Counted from the first letter of the stretch, positions 26,779 through 35,836 are shown. The stretch: DNA of 54,284 nt from Candidatus Babeliales bacterium (GCA_018062405.1 JAGOSF010000006.1:1-54284), one strand, 5' to 3'. The notes: generated from the letters alone by a model not told the origin. Numbers and translations are program-made.

Positions 26779-27483
26779 CTATGACTCACAAGAACAAAGC
26801 AAAATATTTTTATCATCTTCAATATGAAGTTGTTTATACATATTTGCGTCAATTAATCGATTTAATGCAATAGCCAAAACAATTAAAACTAACGTCGGAC
26901 TACAAAATGAAAAGATAACCCATTGAATTATAGAAACCCCAACCAAAAACCAGATATAACCACGAGTCATGTGCCAACTTGAACGAAATGCTTCTCGCAC
27001 AGATCCACCATGATACAAAAGATGCAATCCGACAAACCGCCATCGCTGAGCAAGAAACAAACCTGGTAAAAACCCAAAACAAGATGCAATCATAACGACC
27101 ATCCAATAAACAAACATTGCAACTGCGTAAGAAAAAAAGCGATTGTTAACATCAAATCCACTCATAGTTCGATTAAAAACAAGATCTAACGCATTTTGTT
27201 TATACATGATCGGAAATATCACCATAAAAAAAAGTGAGACGACAGAAATAATGGAAATCGTTGCCACCGTAAAAAGCTTGCTATAGCCGCTCAATGCACA
27301 CTTAAACAAACAAAGTTCAACAAAAAAATAATAAGCAAGCGCTAAACTTGCTGCACAACAAATAAAAAATCCAAAAAGAACAATTAATTGAACACCAAAC
27401 AACATTAACCAATCCATAAAATGTTCAATAAAATTTTTCCACGAAGCATGCAATAAATCTTTAATCGACAATCGTTTTTTCAT
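26779..27483 (-). CDS. Polytopic membrane protein, paralogue 2 of 3
   Basis: The ATG at 27483 lies after AAAAAGGGG and gives 234 residues with about six hydrophobic helices. The segment VREAFRSSWHMTRGYIWFLVGVSI resembles the equivalent part of paralogue 3 (ISDAFRKSFQITQHRFFLLVGIYS), so the shared ancestry covers more than the N-terminus. The C-terminus is polar with two Cys (LLCSCES). Function unknown. Confidence 0.65.
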   Translation of the reverse strand: MKKRLSIKDLLHASWKNFIEHFMDWLMLFGVQLIVLFGFFICCAASLALAYYFFVELCLFKCALSGYSKLFTVATISIISVVSLFFMVIFPIMYKQNALDLVFNRTMSGFDVNNRFFSYAVAMFVYWMVVMIASCFGFLPGLFLAQRWRFVGLHLLYHGGSVREAFRSSWHMTRGYIWFLVGVSIIQWVIFSFCSPTLVLIVLAIALNRLIDANMYKQLHIEDDKNILLCSCES

Positions 27484-27565
27484 GACTACCCCTTTTTTTA
27501 GATGCAACCCTTATACCGTTGATATTAAAAAAAATAAAAGAAACTATGCAATGCTTTCAAAAAAA

Positions 27566-27593
27566 CCCGCCAGGTCCCTGAGGAATCGACGGG
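27566..27593 (-). terminator. Terminator between membrane paralogues 3 and 2
   Basis: A GC-rich 6-bp stem (27566-27571 with 27588-27593, one G-U) followed on the minus strand by T7. Confidence 0.65.
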
Positions 27594-27621
27594 CAATTCA
27601 TACACAACAAACTCTTATCTT

Positions 27622-28260
27622 TTACGATTTAAGATTTTCTGACACATGTTTAAACAATAATACTCTCATAATCATGACATAAGGAAACACAAATAAATAC
27701 CCAACCACAGTCATCAAACTCAAAAATAAAACTAAACTAAAATAAGAATATATTCCGACTAATAAAAAAAAGCGATGTTGAGTTATTTGAAAACTTTTGC
27801 GAAAAGCATCAGATATTTTAGATTCCTCTTCTAAAAGAACTAAATCTACAAAAACAAATCGCACTATGAAATAAGAAGCAATAGCATACAAAATTACATT
27901 AATAACATTAAAAGAACTATTATCTTGAATTAAGATTAATTTTCGACTGTATGAACTAACAGCTAGAACAAGAGCAACATTCCATAACAATGCAATAAAA
28001 AATGATGGCGTAACTTGAAAGATATTGGACTCTTTACCATAAACTAGGTTAAGCGCTTTTTTACTCAACATAACGCTGTATATAATTGATAATAAATTTA
28101 ATAAAATTGCAACTAATGGCATAGAGTAAGTTTTACAAAAATATGTCAAAATAACTATACCTAAATTCCCTGCTGCTAACAAAATCCAAGAAAAACGTTC
28201 TTGAGAAAAATCATGCCATGCCGCTCGTGATAAATTTCGAAATGAAATTTCTTTGTTCAT
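27622..28260 (-). CDS. Polytopic membrane protein, paralogue 3 of 3
   Basis: The ATG at 28260 is preceded by AAAAAGGAG and gives 212 residues with about six hydrophobic helices. Conserved features shared with the other two copies are the amphipathic entry (NLSRAAWHDFSQ) and the middle DAFRKSFQITQHRFFLLVG. Each copy has its own ribosome site and a terminator, so the copies are separately controlled. Function unknown. Confidence 0.65.
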   Translation of the reverse strand: MNKEISFRNLSRAAWHDFSQERFSWILLAAGNLGIVILTYFCKTYSMPLVAILLNLLSIIYSVMLSKKALNLVYGKESNIFQVTPSFFIALLWNVALVLAVSSYSRKLILIQDNSSFNVINVILYAIASYFIVRFVFVDLVLLEEESKISDAFRKSFQITQHRFFLLVGIYSYFSLVLFLSLMTVVGYLFVFPYVMIMRVLLFKHVSENLKS

Positions 28261-28295
28261 ACAAAACTCCTTTTTATTATTTTTCAAAACTATAT

Positions 28296-28502
28296 CTATT
28301 TTCTAAAATTATCCTGAAAAAAATCAATCGAATAATTATAAAGAAGATGATCCATAGCAAGAATTCTTAACCCTCTAAAAATTAAAGAAAATCCAATAGC
28401 AACACCTATTAACTGAAAAAATAATTTTCCACCAAAGAAAATAAGAAAAAAGAACCCTAAGGTCATCCACAAATATCCTGCCGCTTTATTTACCACCATC
28501 AT
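28296..28502 (-). CDS. Small two-helix membrane protein
   Basis: The 68-residue product has two hydrophobic helices (about 10-25 and 28-45) and a charged C-terminus (DHLLYNYSIDFFQDNFRK). AAGGATAT precedes the ATG. It is immediately upstream of the membrane paralogues and probably the first gene of that group. No family recognised. Confidence 0.55.
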   Translation of the reverse strand: MMVVNKAAGYLWMTLGFFFLIFFGGKLFFQLIGVAIGFSLIFRGLRILAMDHLLYNYSIDFFQDNFRK

Positions 28503-28708
28503 ATATCCTTACAACCAATAATAACTACATATTTTATTCAACAGTATACCTAAAATAAAAAATAGTCAGCTTTTTATATAGTTAAAAACAAAGCATTGCA
28601 AGCTCAAACCAAAAACGCCCTAAAATAGTAACATTGTAAAAAAACTATAAAAAATATACACTAATAGAAAATATATAGTTTTTTAAATTTTAAGAAATAA
28701 ACGCTTTT

Positions 28709-29725
28709 ATGAACAAATTAACTGCCATTATTTTCTGTTTTCTCGCTTTTTTCTCAAAAAATCAAGCATCTTTCCAACCTAAAAAAAGTAAATCTAAAGC
28801 CCTTCCTTATACATATACACAAACCGATATTATACCTGATCGCTATTCTCAATTTTCAGAGAAAAAGGCTGGTGTTTTGATAAGTGGAATATTGCAACAA
28901 ATAGCTGCTCAAAATAACTCCCATCCAAAAATACAAGCTTGGCTCAACATTGTAAATCTATCAGAAACTATAGATTGTTTTATACCTTATCAATTTGACA
29001 CATGGAGATATTTTACAACTTTATTTTACATTCAACGCAATATTACAGATGAAGATATTAATTTTCATAATCTTAAAGAACTAGACAAAAAATTATTACT
29101 CGCAAAATTTGCTTGTTTTGCATATGAAAATGATTATCCAGTAGCAATTAGAGAATCTTTGTCTGCTCATCCTGATTATGAAACCTCCCCTACAAAGATT
29201 ATAGGACATTCAAATGAACCAAATTTGGTTACTATCAAAAAAACAATCCTTATTCCCTCAAGCTGTAAAAATGGATTTGAAGAAAACTATAAATGGCATT
29301 TGGAATATAACGGACCTGCATCAGCTGAAAAGAGAAGGATAAACAACACTAATTTTCCAACATTTGAACAAGTATTTAATGCTACAGGCAGGCCTTATGT
29401 TCCTTTTATGCTCAATCCAATTCATCAAGCAAAAATTTTAGCTTGGAAAGCAAGAAGAGCACGTAAAGTTCAATGGGGAGATGAAAAAGAAGTCGATTTA
29501 CCAAGATCGCCAAGCCCATTCAGGCCTATTTCAAAGCATATTTTAGAAGAAAATGTAGTTGAGCAATCAATAACAACTAATACTCCAATTGATACTCCAT
29601 CTGATATACAATATACAGGAAAAGAGTTTGTTCCAGGTCAAGGAATTATTAATATTATTTTAGAAGCTCCAAAAAGTGATTTAAAACCAACAGCACCTGA
29701 ATTTGTCCCAAGCTGGAAAAAATAA
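28709..29725 (+). CDS. Secreted protein with two PAM2-like C-terminal motifs (candidate effector)
   Basis: The 338-residue protein has a signal peptide (MNKLTAIIFCFLAFFSKNQAS) and a globular region from about 45 to 245 that I do not recognise. The C-terminal 90 residues look disordered. There I see two copies of a peptide resembling eukaryotic PAM2, the motif that binds the MLLE domain of poly(A)-binding protein (consensus L-N-x-x-A-x-E-F-x-P): SDLKPTAPEFVPSW at 323-336 with Leu325, Ala329, Phe332 and Pro334 in register, and the weaker SDIQYTGKEFVPG at 298-310. Near 253-256, RKVQWGDE fits an RVxF-type PP1 docking motif with basic residues before and acidic after. The motifs are directly visible; that they act in a host is inference. 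A strong bidirectional terminator follows. Confidence 0.75.
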   Translation: MNKLTAIIFCFLAFFSKNQASFQPKKSKSKALPYTYTQTDIIPDRYSQFSEKKAGVLISGILQQIAAQNNSHPKIQAWLNIVNLSETIDCFIPYQFDTWRYFTTLFYIQRNITDEDINFHNLKELDKKLLLAKFACFAYENDYPVAIRESLSAHPDYETSPTKIIGHSNEPNLVTIKKTILIPSSCKNGFEENYKWHLEYNGPASAEKRRINNTNFPTFEQVFNATGRPYVPFMLNPIHQAKILAWKARRARKVQWGDEKEVDLPRSPSPFRPISKHILEENVVEQSITTNTPIDTPSDIQYTGKEFVPGQGIINIILEAPKSDLKPTAPEFVPSWKK

Positions 29726-29733
29726 TTACTCAA

Positions 29734-29762
29734 AAAAAGCTCCTTGTTACAAGGAGCTTTTT
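29734..29762. terminator. Bidirectional terminator
   Basis: A perfect 13-bp stem (29734-29746 with 29750-29762) with a 3-nt loop and A/T runs on both sides, placed between convergent genes ending at 29725 and 29766. Confidence 0.85.
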
Positions 29763-29765
29763 AAT

Positions 29766-30107
29766 TTAACTCAATTGAGATACTTTCTGCTGTTCTTTTT
29801 TTAAAGCTGCGGCAACTCTTTTTTGATTAATTTCTTTATATTTTTTACCAAAATTTGTATCGTTTGTCCCTTGTCTTAATGTATCATACTCAGCGCTTGT
29901 CATTCCAGAATTTCGTTTATTTTTTGATCTCCTGTTGCCAACGCTCAAAGCAATAATTTGTGGACTTTGATTAAAAACTGCGTTAGGTATTTCAGATACG
30001 ACAGTGCCCGATACACCATTCATTTTTCCTTCATGATCCATTGCAATTATCATAGTTGCTACAAAACATAGACTGCAAAACAAACTTGTTCTAAAACCAC
30101 TTGCCAT
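29766..30107 (-). CDS. Small secreted protein of unknown function
   Basis: The second of two close ATGs (30107) is preferred because GAGG lies 7 bases before it; the first is only 2 bases from that site. The 113-residue product has a signal peptide (MASGFRTSLFCSLCFVATMIIA), then a polar, basic mature part (VGNRRSKNKRNSG, and KYKEINQKRVAAALKKEQQK). No family recognised. Confidence 0.55.
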   Translation of the reverse strand: MASGFRTSLFCSLCFVATMIIAMDHEGKMNGVSGTVVSEIPNAVFNQSPQIIALSVGNRRSKNKRNSGMTSAEYDTLRQGTNDTNFGKKYKEINQKRVAAALKKEQQKVSQLS

Positions 30108-30281
30108 GAACATTCCTCATGTAACATTTGAAATAATGGTATATTTTATAATTTAAATTATACCATTATTTTAAATAAAAGAGATATCCTTTAGGCAAAA
30201 CGTCGAATGCATAAGTAGATCAAAAGGCGCATAACAAGATTAAATACCTGAGTTTCAACAGAAGAAAAACCTATAATTATT

Positions 30282-30635
30282 TTATATGACCTGATTGTTT
30301 TTTTGATTAATTTCTGAATAATAAGCACAAATAAAATCATGAAAATGAACCGAATAATAAAATGAAATTTGACCATTTTCACCATACTTGGACTCATCAT
30401 ACAAACCAAAAAAAGAAGTAGAATAATAATCTTTATCTTGTGAACAAATAAAACGTTCTTTTGCACTATATAATTTTTGTACCCAAACTAGATTTGTTTG
30501 AAGAAAATCGATAAGCTCATCAAAAAATTCTACATACCCTACACGCTTGAACTCTTCTGTTAAAGATATTGCAGTAAACGATTGAAACGTAGCTAAAATA
30601 AAAGATGATGCTCGTAATATTTTTTTAATAATCAT
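30282..30635 (-). CDS. Secreted protein of unknown function, possibly frameshifted at the 3' end
   Basis: The 117-residue frame (an earlier Met at 30692 is possible) starts with a signal-like segment (MIIKKILRASSFILATFQ) followed by an aromatic-rich domain (FFGLYDESKYGENGQISFYYS). It stops right after an A7 run. In the adjacent frame, codons stay open to 30191 and encode a plausible hydrophobic tail (FNLVMRLLIYLCIRRF). One base added or lost in the A7 run would lengthen the protein by about 30 residues. It is divergent from the gene at 30691. Confidence 0.45.
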   Translation of the reverse strand: MIIKKILRASSFILATFQSFTAISLTEEFKRVGYVEFFDELIDFLQTNLVWVQKLYSAKERFICSQDKDYYSTSFFGLYDESKYGENGQISFYYSVHFHDFICAYYSEINQKNNQVI

Positions 30636-30690
30636 GAAAGTATCGTATAAATTATCCTTTGGTTTTGTCAATTTTTTAAGGAATTTTATC

Positions 30691-31836
30691 ATGAAGAAAC
30701 TATTATTTTTTTATCTCCTTGTCAGCATGAACTGGAAAGACATATCTGCTAAGCCAAAATATCCTGTCGATATTTCTTATCTTGTCGCTGATCTCAAGTA
30801 TAGCAAACAAGATGGACTAAAAATTTGTGAGGTGCAGCATGGCGCTCTTTCTGCTATCAAAGGCGATCTTTATATTTCCGGCAATGATGGAACTATTGCA
30901 CCCATGATTGCTGATTTTTTTGACCGATTTAACATAAAAAAATGGATAGCTGGATTCGTATATCCACCAGTAAAAAGATCCTTAGCTGCGAAAAATTGGG
31001 AGAGTCAACAATCTTTCAATGCACTTGTAAAAAATCAAATATTTTTAGAAGATGCAAAAAACTGTCCAGCTCATTCTTTTTGTATAGATTCCTACGCCGG
31101 TATAGTATATGCCGATTTAGATATTGCGCACAATTTTAATTTCTATCATAAAGCTTGCCCGGGCATACTTTTTATCAATGCTGCAACCTTTCCTTATTGG
31201 AAAGATAAATACGAAATGAACCTTCTTTTTGATAAAAATGAGGAGCTCAAACAATACAAGGCAGATTGGAGGCTATACCAAAAAGAATATGATTCAGGGT
31301 TAGCAGTACGAATACAAAAAGAAATGCCATCAAAATTATATGTGATCAAACCACGAGGAGAATTTTTAGCCAACGGAGTAATTGTTGTTTATGAAGAAGA
31401 TCTTGATAACGTCCTACAATTAATTTTAAAACCATCTGATAGCTTGAAAACGCATCCTGATAAAAAATATTCATACTGGCTAAAAAATAACGATGATACT
31501 TTTATCATTGAAAAATATTATCCATCAGATTACCTTTGTTTTCCTTTTCCATTAGACAAAGAAATCTTTGAACAAACTGAGTGCAACTATGATGCAACTA
31601 TGCGCATTGCATTCATCTTGCAATATAATGAAGAAAAGATGAGTTATCATCCCTTAGGAGGATTTTGGAAGCTGCCTAGCAAAGCTTTAGAAGAGGAAGG
31701 ATCGCTCAATGAAACAAGAATCTCTTGTTGTAAAATTCCTTTTTATACCGCAGTCGATCCAACATTGTTACAGGAAGTTAATGGACACATGCAACGAGCA
31801 ATGCTACTTTTATATGAAATCATGCTGAACGAATAG
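30691..31836 (+). CDS. Secreted protein, possibly ATP-grasp-like
   Basis: The ATG at 30691 follows TTAAGGAA and gives 381 residues with a signal peptide (MKKLLFFYLLVSMNWKDISA). The C-terminal half resembles an ATP-grasp fold: LYVIKPRGEFLANGVIVV near 222-239 (the Lys/Gly-rich ATP-binding strand-loop), FIIEKYYPSD near 285 (the Glu of the adenine site), then YDATMRIAFIL and PLGGFWKLPSKALEEEGSLNE near 320-355 (metal-site acid/Asn). ATP is scarce outside the cytoplasm, so a secreted ATP-grasp would make sense mainly inside a host cell. The fold call rests on motif resemblance only. Confidence 0.55.
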   Translation: MKKLLFFYLLVSMNWKDISAKPKYPVDISYLVADLKYSKQDGLKICEVQHGALSAIKGDLYISGNDGTIAPMIADFFDRFNIKKWIAGFVYPPVKRSLAAKNWESQQSFNALVKNQIFLEDAKNCPAHSFCIDSYAGIVYADLDIAHNFNFYHKACPGILFINAATFPYWKDKYEMNLLFDKNEELKQYKADWRLYQKEYDSGLAVRIQKEMPSKLYVIKPRGEFLANGVIVVYEEDLDNVLQLILKPSDSLKTHPDKKYSYWLKNNDDTFIIEKYYPSDYLCFPFPLDKEIFEQTECNYDATMRIAFILQYNEEKMSYHPLGGFWKLPSKALEEEGSLNETRISCCKIPFYTAVDPTLLQEVNGHMQRAMLLLYEIMLNE

Positions 31837-31985
31837 ACAGTACAGCAGCTGCAGATCAGCTTATGTACTAAATTTCATATTACCTCGTATTTAAGCGTAT
31901 GATCATACTTCTATTTTCTAACTGTATTCATTCTAAGACATTCTTTAATAATTTAAAAATGCTGACCATAATGCTTGCTTTTACT

Positions 31986-32438
31986 CTAAAAAGTTCTTTT
32001 TATTGACTGAATAATCTGTTCAAATGCCTGTAAGAAATCAGAACGCTTCTGTTTTGAAAAAGCAGTATTATAACTTGGAGCTAGACCTGTTTCACGTAAG
32101 TAAGCACGTAATTCACGCATTACTTTTGCAGCACCTATATTATCATTATTAAAAATTTTTCCTGTTGGGCTTATTGCACAAGCTCCATTCTTTAAACAAC
32201 GATCTGCAAGTAAGATGTCGGTAGTAATTACAATATCTCCAACCTTTATATGTTCGCTAATCCAATCATCTGCAGCATCGAAATCAGAATTAACCAGTAT
32301 CTTATGCACATTTTCATCAACAGCCATACTAAGAGAACTATTGCTTACTAAGTAAACCTGTAAATTATGCCGCATAGCCACGCGAAAAATTTCTTCTTTT
32401 ACAGGGCAAGCATCAGCATCTACGTAAATAATTAACAT
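31986..32438 (-). CDS. yaiI: YaiI/YqxD family protein (UPF0178)
   Basis: The 150-residue protein has the complete family pattern: YVDADACPVK at 5-14, NSDFDAADDWI near 50, GDIVITTDILLADRCL near 67 and NDNIGAAKVMRELR near 98. Its acidic residues resemble PIN-type nucleases, but no activity is established. It stands alone; the tRNA genes lie upstream. Confidence 0.9.
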   Translation of the reverse strand: MLIIYVDADACPVKEEIFRVAMRHNLQVYLVSNSSLSMAVDENVHKILVNSDFDAADDWISEHIKVGDIVITTDILLADRCLKNGACAISPTGKIFNNDNIGAAKVMRELRAYLRETGLAPSYNTAFSKQKRSDFLQAFEQIIQSIKRTF

Positions 32439-32663
32439 TCATAAACTTTCTCATTATAAAAACGTTATTTTTACATACATATTATTCTTGTAATCAAGGT
32501 ATGTAAAATAAAAACTTATCCGAAAAGTAAATTAATAAACCATAAAAAATAATATTGTGAACAAAAAAATAGAAGCAACATCATTGTACATGACATTGCT
32601 TCTTAATTTTATAATCGAAACTTAATTTGAAAAATTTCAGCTAAAGCTCATAAGAGCAAAGAC

Positions 32664-32741
32664 TGGCGTCCCCAAGGGGATTCGAACCCCTGTTTTCGCC
32701 GTGAAAGGGCGGTGTCCTGGACCAGGCTAGACGATGGGGAC
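32664..32741 (-). tRNA. tRNA-Glu (UUC)
   Basis: On the minus strand the sequence folds as a standard cloverleaf: acceptor GTCCCCA pairing TGGGGAC, anticodon loop CTTTCAC (anticodon TTC), T-arm GGGGTTCGAATCCCC. The 3' CCA is encoded. It closely resembles E. coli tRNA-Glu; the outer anticodon-stem pair is a C-A mismatch. Confidence 0.95.
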
Positions 32742-32849
32742 GCATATTTTTCAATTGATATACATAATTATAGATAACTATGCATAATTTTTTCAAGATT
32801 TAATCTATGTATATGAACTGGCTCCCATTTATTTCTTATGGAAAATAAA

Positions 32850-32925
32850 TGGTGAGCCGCGTTGGAATCGAACCAACGACCCACAGCTTAAAAGGCTGTT
32901 GCTCTACCGACTGAGCTAGCGGCTC
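32850..32925 (-). tRNA. tRNA-Lys (UUU)
   Basis: The minus strand folds with acceptor GAGCCGC/GCGGCTC, D-arm GCTCAGTCGGTAGAGC, anticodon loop CTTTTAA (anticodon TTT), T-arm CGTTGGTTCGATTCCAACG and encoded CCA. It lies 108 bases upstream of tRNA-Glu and is probably cotranscribed with it. Confidence 0.95.
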
Positions 32926-33022
32926 ATTAATTTCAAATCATTTAGAAAAAAAATAGTATTCGCATTCAAATACTATTTATAGAATATGGTTCTAGCGCAT
33001 ATTTGTCAAGATTTTTCAATTT

Positions 33023-34375
33023 TTAATGTAAAATTAAATATGCAATGTAACAATAAACCAAAATTCCAAGAATATCCATAATCGTTGCCAGAAATGGTCC
33101 AGCAAAAAAAGCTGGATCAACATGAAACTTTTTAAGCACGATTGGCAGCATAGAACCAAAAAATACGGACATAAAAACAACGAGCCCCAAAGACAGGCTA
33201 ACCACCACACTTCCCCAAAAATCATGGTGAAAAGCATAGATTCTACCAAAAGCTATGAATGATAAAAATATAGCTAAAACAAAGCCTATAAAAAATTCTC
33301 GCTTTAAAAATTTACGAACATTACTATCGTTGATGTCGCCAGATGATAAACCTTGAATGACAATCGCCGATGTTTGACTACTTGTATTTCCACCAGCGCT
33401 GACCAACATTGCCGTAAACGAAAACAAAAAGGTTGAAAGTGTTGATTCAAATCGACCCATAATAAAACTTGTTATCGACTCTGCAAGCAACAAAACAGCT
33501 AAAAATACGCCTCGTCGTAAAACTAAACTGATAGTCGAAGATTCTAAATAAGATTCGTTTGAAATAAAACCTGACATTTTTTGAACGTCTTCCTGAGCTT
33601 CTCGTTGTAAAATATCAACTAACGTATCTCCGGTAATCACGCCAAGTAAAAAATTTTGGTCATTAACTACTGGTGCAATCGTTGCTCGATAGTGAGCCAT
33701 TTTATTAGCTATCTCTTCTTGATCTTGATCTGCTGTTGCTATGAATGGAACTTGTCGCAAAATTGAGCTTAATCGAGTTTCTGGGCTTTTTAACACCAAA
33801 TCTTCCAGCTTAATAACCCCAACCAACTTATTACGTTGATCTGTTACATAAATATTACGGTGTAAATCTCTACGAGGACGCAGGCGCTGCAATAAAGTAA
33901 TACTTTTTGCGACGGTAAAATCTTGCATTAAGGAGATCACATCGACATTCATGATCCCGCCTGCAGTATCAGGTCCAAATTTCATTAATGATAAAACTTG
34001 CTGACGCTCTTTTTGATGTAAAACTTCAAGACATCCCTGCAACTCTTCATCAGACAAAATATCGAACAAATCGGTAATTTCATCAGCGTGAGAATTTTTT
34101 AAAAGATTTTCTTTATCTGCTGAACTTAATTTTGATAAAATCTCTCTCATCAACGATGGTTGAAGTTCGTAAAAAACATTGACCTGTAATTTTGGTTTTA
34201 ATAAAAGAAAAAGTTTAACACTGTCAGAAATATCAAGACTATTAAACAACTGCGCTATATCTGCGTAATGAGCTAAATTCAACTGTTCTATCAAATTTTG
34301 GCTTCGAACTGTGAGCTGCTCAACAACTTCTTCAATGTGAAGAGCAATCGTTTCTAAGATTTTTGGATTAACCAT
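33023..34375 (-). CDS. mgtE: Magnesium transporter MgtE
   Basis: MgtE is a Mg2+-gated magnesium channel of the inner membrane. The 450-residue protein has the helical N domain (residues 1-130, with LSSADKENLLKNS), two CBS domains (about 135-260, with MNVDVISLMQDFTVAKSI and FLLGVITGDTLVDILQ) and five C-terminal membrane helices, including the pore motif SAGGNTSSQTSAIVIQGL near 328-345. A GGGGAT ribosome site precedes the ATG. Confidence 0.95.
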   Translation of the reverse strand: MVNPKILETIALHIEEVVEQLTVRSQNLIEQLNLAHYADIAQLFNSLDISDSVKLFLLLKPKLQVNVFYELQPSLMREILSKLSSADKENLLKNSHADEITDLFDILSDEELQGCLEVLHQKERQQVLSLMKFGPDTAGGIMNVDVISLMQDFTVAKSITLLQRLRPRRDLHRNIYVTDQRNKLVGVIKLEDLVLKSPETRLSSILRQVPFIATADQDQEEIANKMAHYRATIAPVVNDQNFLLGVITGDTLVDILQREAQEDVQKMSGFISNESYLESSTISLVLRRGVFLAVLLLAESITSFIMGRFESTLSTFLFSFTAMLVSAGGNTSSQTSAIVIQGLSSGDINDSNVRKFLKREFFIGFVLAIFLSFIAFGRIYAFHHDFWGSVVVSLSLGLVVFMSVFFGSMLPIVLKKFHVDPAFFAGPFLATIMDILGILVYCYIAYLILH

Positions 34376-34553
34376 CTTTATCCCCGCTCATTAATTCAGA
34401 TATAGATAAGACTCTTGATTTTAACAATATTTATTTGCCAAGTTGACTTTAGTTCAACCTTGACATACATTAAAAATAAATGCAAGAAAACAACGAAGCA
34501 ATAGTTACTTTCTAAGCATAATATTTTGTAATTTTAATAAGAAAAAATAGTTT

Positions 34554-35516
34554 ATGAACAATAACAATATAATTCAAGAAAACACCAATTATTCTTTAAA
34601 AGTTACCAAAGAACACGCTGGTTTGCGCATCGATGTTTTTTTAGCCATGATCTTGCCAATGTTTTCTCGAAGCTTACTCAAAAAGCTTTTAACCAACAAA
34701 CAGGTCATTATTAATCAAGTAAATCCAGCAAAACCTAGTTATGTTATAAAAGATAATGATACCATAACTTTACTTTCAATACCAACCCCTACAGAGCGTA
34801 TTGTCAAACAAGTAGTTTATAATCTTGGCATCAAAATTATTGCTCGCCACGATGATTTTTTAATCATCAACAAACCTGCTGGCCTTGTTGTTCATCCACC
34901 ACAACAAACTTTTACCGACACCGCTTTAACAGACTGGATCGTTCAAGAATTCCCTCAAGCTGCAACCGTTGGTGAAGCAACTCGCCCAGGCATTGTCCAT
35001 CGCCTTGATCGCAACACATCAGGCATCATGATTATTGCCCTGACACAGCAAGCCCATGCCACATTTACGGCAATGTTTAAAAATCGCTCGATACAAAAAA
35101 CCTATATTGCCCTTGTTGTCGGCCACCCAAAAGAAACTGGTACTATCGATTATCCTATCGGCAGACACCCAGTTCAAAAGAATATCATGCACTGTTTTAC
35201 CACAACCCCAGAAAACACAACGGCTCGTGATGCTCAAACCGATTACAAAGTTCTACAATATTTCGATACTTACAGCTTAGTAGAACTGAAACCAAAAACT
35301 GGCAGAACTCATCAAATTCGTGTGCACTTTAAAGCTATTGGCCATCCACTTTTAGGTGATACAACCTACGGAACTGCAAGTAAAAAGTTTGGTTATCATG
35401 CATTGCATGCTCAAAATCTAGAATTCAATTACAACGGAATCGCCTACCAATTTTCATGCCCAGTTGATCAAAAATTACAAAAATTAATTGATACAAGCAA
35501 ACCAGTAAAAAAATAG
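34554..35516 (+). CDS. RluA-family 23S rRNA pseudouridine synthase (RluD-like)
   Basis: The 320-residue protein has an N-terminal S4 RNA-binding domain (LRIDVFLAMILPMFSRSLLKKLLTNKQVIINQ, 24-55) and an RluA catalytic domain with HRLDRNTSG (Asp152) and LKPKTGRTHQIRVH. This two-domain layout is that of RluD, which makes pseudouridines in helix 69 of 23S rRNA; RluC is a less likely alternative. No ribosome site is obvious. Confidence 0.88.
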   Translation: MNNNNIIQENTNYSLKVTKEHAGLRIDVFLAMILPMFSRSLLKKLLTNKQVIINQVNPAKPSYVIKDNDTITLLSIPTPTERIVKQVVYNLGIKIIARHDDFLIINKPAGLVVHPPQQTFTDTALTDWIVQEFPQAATVGEATRPGIVHRLDRNTSGIMIIALTQQAHATFTAMFKNRSIQKTYIALVVGHPKETGTIDYPIGRHPVQKNIMHCFTTTPENTTARDAQTDYKVLQYFDTYSLVELKPKTGRTHQIRVHFKAIGHPLLGDTTYGTASKKFGYHALHAQNLEFNYNGIAYQFSCPVDQKLQKLIDTSKPVKK

Positions 35517-35547
35517 TTCTCTACAATAATATTAAAGACCAAGTACC

Positions 35548-35832
35548 ATGAAATTATATTTTAAAATTATATTTTTTTGTTTTTCAAGTTTTATGATTCA
35601 TGCATCAAGCGATTTAATAACCCGACATCAAATATATACAATTGTAAGTTTACGGCATGCAGGATCTCCTATAACAATTTTGTATGATCCTACAACTACC
35701 AATTGGAAAACTGTTGAAAAAGCCGCCATGTTATACATATTAAAAGTAGAAGATCAAAAGGCTCGAGAACGGTTAAAAAGCAAAGATGAGATCACATTGA
35801 CTCCAGATGAAGCTGCAGATTTAATCAAATAA
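35548..35832 (+). CDS. Small secreted protein of unknown function
   Basis: The 94-residue product has a signal peptide (MKLYFKIIFFCFSSFMIHAS) and a compact charged mature part (KVEDQKARERLKSKDEITLTPDEAADLIK). It follows the RluA-family gene by 31 bases and converges on the PLD-like gene. No family recognised. Confidence 0.5.
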   Translation: MKLYFKIIFFCFSSFMIHASSDLITRHQIYTIVSLRHAGSPITILYDPTTTNWKTVEKAAMLYILKVEDQKARERLKSKDEITLTPDEAADLIK

Positions 35833-35836
35833 TTTT

